From: Stentor coeruleus
Lineage: Eukaryota > Ciliophora > Heterotrichea > Heterotrichida > Stentoridae
Length of the DNA: 42,570 bases
Direction: 5' to 3'
NCBI GenBank assembly: GCA_001970955.1
Contig: MPUH01000632.1
Span: 1-42,570 of the forward strand
The translations under genes were made by a program, and so were the position numbers. Position 1 is the stretch's first letter. Each line of letters begins with the position of its first letter. Below the pieces are notes generated by a model. That model searched no databases and had not been told where the DNA came from. It saw only the letters and a program-made list of their open reading frames with translations. Below are positions 40,096 to 42,570 of the stretch, piece by piece.

Positions 40096-41046
40096 ATGTC
40101 TGGGGATAAGAAGCCATGGAGCCAATATGTAAGTTTCATATAGGAAGATGATTCATTGATGTCAATAATGAATGAACTGAAAGAAAACGCTCAGTGGTGT
40201 AAAGTAGCTCGGATAATCAAAGAAAAATACGGTATTACAAATCGTTCGGGAAAGCAATGCCGAGAAAGATGGAACAATCACTTAGATCCAAAAACCCGCA
40301 AACGTGAATGGACTGAAGATGAAGAAAAAATAATATTCAACTATCAAGAACAATACGGTAACCAATGGTCTGAGATATCTAAGTTTCTTATAGGTCGATC
40401 TGATAACACAATAAAAAATCACTTCTACGCGACAATTCGAAGGAAAATCCGCAAATACAATCGTCTTAATGCGATAAAAATAACAAAGCCTTTAAATGTA
40501 GTTATGAACGATAAAGAACTAATGAAAAAACTTAGAGATCTACCTGAAAAAGGAAAACAAATAATTGAATCTGAACCGTAATTACTATATAGAAGACGTT
40601 CAGCTAGGCTTTCAGGGAAGGAAAAGTCTATGATATTAATAGATGATACTTATGAAACACAGAAAATCATAGAAAATGCAGAGAAAATCAAGAAGAAAAA
40701 AAGTCAAACTGTAGTTACTCCTGATATATGCAAACCGAATCCTGTTAAAGAAAATAGGGCTACTATGAACTCTTTTGATTCACTTCAACTATGTGAAGAG
40801 AATTTGAACTCGTTTAATTTTTTGATGCATTTAAGTAATGAGAATTTTATTTTCAAACCTCAGATGATTCCTCCATGTGAGAGTTTTGATTTGGGGAAAA
40901 TACCGGAATGCTTTTCTAGCAAGGATAACATTGAGCTATCTAAGTCTTCGAGTTCAATAAAATTCATGACTTTCAATGATTCGTATTTGCAAAACCACTC
41001 TCCTAACACGTCATTTCAGTGTTTCCAGTATCAGAATATTAAGTAA
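40096..41046 (+). CDS. R2R3-type Myb DNA-binding protein, two introns
   Basis: Three exons, 40096-40128, 40144-40577 and 40593-41046, total 921 nt, 306 residues. Exon 1 supplies MSGDKKPWSQY, so the first Myb repeat is only complete after splicing: PWSQYEDDSLMSIMNELKEN, then GKQCRERWNNHLDP. Repeat 2 is WTEDEEKIIFNYQEQYGNQW, then SDNTIKNHFYATIRRKIRK. Both recognition helices are intact. After the second intron comes PRRSARLSGKEKS, a basic stretch that could be a nuclear signal, then a Ser/Asn/Phe-rich tail ending QCFQYQNIK. Role: sequence-specific nuclear transcription regulator of the c-Myb/R2R3 kind; targets unknown. Stop TAA. Confidence 0.92.
40129..40143 (+). other. 15-nt intron 1 of Myb gene
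   Basis: GTAAGTTTCATATAG, phase 0. Removal joins PWSQY to EDDSL and completes the first Myb repeat. Confidence 0.95.
40578..40592 (+). other. 15-nt intron 2 of Myb gene
   Basis: GTAATTACTATATAG, inside a Pro codon (CC|A). It contains an in-frame stop; removal joins SEP to RRSARL and opens the rest of the gene. Confidence 0.93.
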
Positions 41047-41235
41047 TTATCAATAATTATTAAATAATAAGATTTTTAATGGAAGTTTTTAGTAAATGCA
41101 TTGTTTTTATTTAGTTTATGTGCCATTTCAGTGTTTCCAGTATCAGAATATTAAGTAATTATCAATAATTATTAAATAATAAGATTTTCAATGGAAGTTT
41201 TTAGTAAATGCATTGTTTTTATTTAGTTTATGTGT
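41012..41235 (+). repeat. 112-bp tandem duplication, no N, at Myb 3' end
   Basis: 41012-41123 and about 41124-41235 repeat with at least one substitution (AGATTTTTAATGG versus AGATTTTCAATGG). The first copy contains the last codons and stop of the Myb gene; the second is a non-coding echo of them. Confidence 0.92.
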
Positions 41236-41605
41236 TAGTATTTCTTTAATACTTAGAATATTTTTAATAAGATTTGAGATCAATTAAAGTTTTATCTGTA
41301 TATATTTTATAAGTTTCATATATGAATACTCCGATCTTAATCAATATTTCTATAAATATTCTTTACACACCTTTCGATTTTTACCCATGAATTCTAATTC
41401 ATAAAAGCTTATTATAAGCTTTACACACAATTTTAATAAAGTTATTTCTTAGATCAAAATAGCACATCAAATTTAACTCAAAAAAAAAATCAATATAAAA
41501 CTTTTTTTAGCCATGATCCAATACTAAAAAATCCCATAAAAATAAGTCTTACAATCCTAATAACCAATAAAATTCGATATCTTAAAATTATCTAACCTAA
41601 AAAAA
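41047..41605. other. Convergent intergenic region
   Basis: Between the 3' ends of the Myb and MCU genes. Besides the 112-bp repeat it is AT-rich, with no ORF or RNA gene seen. Confidence 0.6.
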
Positions 41606-42499
41606 TTACTGAATTTCTTTAAGTTGCTTTTCAACAAGCTCAATTTTTTTTTCAAGCATGCCAATAAGTTCTTTATTAAAATGTCTTTTTTTCATTAGTT
41701 TTTCTAGTTTTCTATTGTAAAGCATCTCATGAAACGATATCGGGTAAAATTCTTTTTTATTTTTCATGTAGAAAGTAAATCCTAGTATTCCCCATGTAGA
41801 TCCTATCATATAAGTTATAGGTTCCATAGTATCCCAGCCATATAAAACAAAAGTCCCAACTCCAACCGCTGACCATTGGGCAAAAAGAACTGTCAACCCA
41901 ATTTTTAATATAAAATCTGCATATCTACGAGCTTTAACTTCATAAGTTTTAAGCTCAGATAATATCGTATCTAAATTTGTCTTATAAGAATCAAGCTGTG
42001 ATTTTAATACTAATTCTTCTTCTTGCATAAAAGATTCTGAATTACTTTTTACTGAAGCCACAGCTTTAGCAAAAGTCTCAGAGTCAAAGTTTTCTGGGAG
42101 TTCCTTTTCAAGTAAAAATAAATATCTTGATATTTTCCTTGCCTCATTTGCAGGGATTCCACATTCTTGGCATATAGAATTATATGTTTCATTTCCACGA
42201 ATATAGAAGTTTCTGCTTGGTAAAATATGAAATCGTTTCTTACCTGATACAAGTACGAATTGGTTGTTTAAAATATTCCCTAGAACAGTCGTTTCTGGAA
42301 CTGGAGTATCGTTGATTAAGATTTTGAGGTCTTCGTTTGAGATTTCATCTTTCCGAATTTTGTCAAATAGCTGACTAATTGTCTCTTTGCTGTCTAACTG
42401 ATATTCTATTGGTGAATTCCCTAGATTTAACACTAGTTTTGGGGGAATATTCGTTGTTAGCTCTATGACATGGATACGACGTAGTAATCTTAGGAACAT
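41606..42499 (-). CDS. Mitochondrial calcium uniporter (MCU)
   Basis: 297 residues. The Arg-rich amphipathic start MFLRLLRRIHVIEL looks like a mitochondrial presequence. A beta-rich N-terminal domain and a coiled coil (about 150-190) precede two membrane helices (about 195-219 and 227-245), joined by the pore signature YGWDTMEPITY at 220-230. The family motif is W-D-I-M-E-P; here Ile is Thr (DTME), while the Ca2+-binding Asp and Glu are kept. A C-terminal coiled coil ends the protein. MCU forms the Ca2+-selective pore of the inner mitochondrial membrane. It is head to head with a second copy starting at 42531. Stop TAA. Confidence 0.93.
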   Translation of the reverse strand: MFLRLLRRIHVIELTTNIPPKLVLNLGNSPIEYQLDSKETISQLFDKIRKDEISNEDLKILINDTPVPETTVLGNILNNQFVLVSGKKRFHILPSRNFYIRGNETYNSICQECGIPANEARKISRYLFLLEKELPENFDSETFAKAVASVKSNSESFMQEEELVLKSQLDSYKTNLDTILSELKTYEVKARRYADFILKIGLTVLFAQWSAVGVGTFVLYGWDTMEPITYMIGSTWGILGFTFYMKNKKEFYPISFHEMLYNRKLEKLMKKRHFNKELIGMLEKKIELVEKQLKEIQ

Positions 42500-42530
42500 A
42501 ATTTAATTATTAACTTTTGGATAATAAAAT

Positions 42531-42570
42531 ATGTTCTCAAGATTAGTGCGCCGTGTCCATGTTATTGAGG
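42531..42570 (+). CDS. Start of a second MCU gene, cut by window end
   Basis: The ATG at 42531 opens MFSRLVRRVHVIE, very close to the MFLRLLRRIHVIE start of the MCU gene on the other strand; the bases also match closely. Only 13 codons are inside the window. The two ATGs are separated by 31 bp. Confidence 0.72.
   Translation, partial: MFSRLVRRVHVIE

Overview
This window looks like macronuclear DNA of a heterotrich ciliate, Stentor-like or Blepharisma-like. It is AT-rich and gene-dense. Several genes are interrupted by spliceosomal introns of exactly 15 nt, starting GTA and ending TAG or CAG. I place 14 of them: nine in one gene, two each in two genes, and one in another. They hide stops inside otherwise continuous genes. 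All 25 gene ends I can place use TAA or TAG and none uses TGA. The only in-frame TGA codons inside a recognisable gene are two in a condensin kleisin gene at 1310-2725.

Layout. 1-480 is the end of an unknown gene. 546-1312 is a damaged ORF region with exact 16-bp tandem duplications. 1310-2725 (-) is condensin CAP-H. 2761-4647 is a multi-RING protein with a PHR-like C-terminus. 4680-4943 is a LYR-motif protein. 5396-6304 is a PSTAIRE cyclin-dependent kinase. 6791-7513 is a small membrane protein. 8304-8813 is a centrin. 8894-9889 is a membrane RBR ubiquitin ligase. 10235-11629 is an ARMC9-like LisH/ARM ciliary protein. 11891-12415 (-) is unknown. 12444-13010 (-) is a membrane J-protein with two introns, head to head with a PDI-like membrane protein at 13035-14120. 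14153-15865 (-) is a protein with a long Lys/Glu helix. 16050-16417 is a small unknown protein. 16542-20543 (-) is an axonemal dynein light-chain-domain protein. 21024-21623 (-) is a Rab5/22-type GTPase.

Right half. Two paralogous USP53/54-like pseudo-deubiquitinases with RanBP2-type zinc fingers (22413-25160 and 26495-28278) flank a decayed piggyBac transposase on the opposite strand. 29065-33504 is one ten-exon gene for a secreted-type multi-module membrane protein in which most of the ectodomain modules are single exons. 33618-34577 (-) is a rhodanese with its catalytic Cys replaced by Ser. 34600-35529 (-) is an ankyrin protein. 35666-38182 (-) combines a kinase-like domain, a UBR-box-like finger and SPRY. 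38692-39915 is a coiled-coil protein. 40096-41046 is an R2R3 Myb with two introns. 41606-42499 (-) is a mitochondrial calcium uniporter, 31 bp from the start of a divergent second copy that runs off the window.

Shared themes are cilium and cortex (centrin, ARMC9, dynein-domain protein), ubiquitin biology (RING, RBR, UBR/SPRY, USP-like) and mitochondria (LYR, MCU). I see no operons; neighbours are simply closely packed.

Assembly caution: six single N characters occur, and five of them sit between near-identical direct repeats, which marks contig joins whose overlaps were not collapsed. Several other tandem duplications without N may have the same cause.
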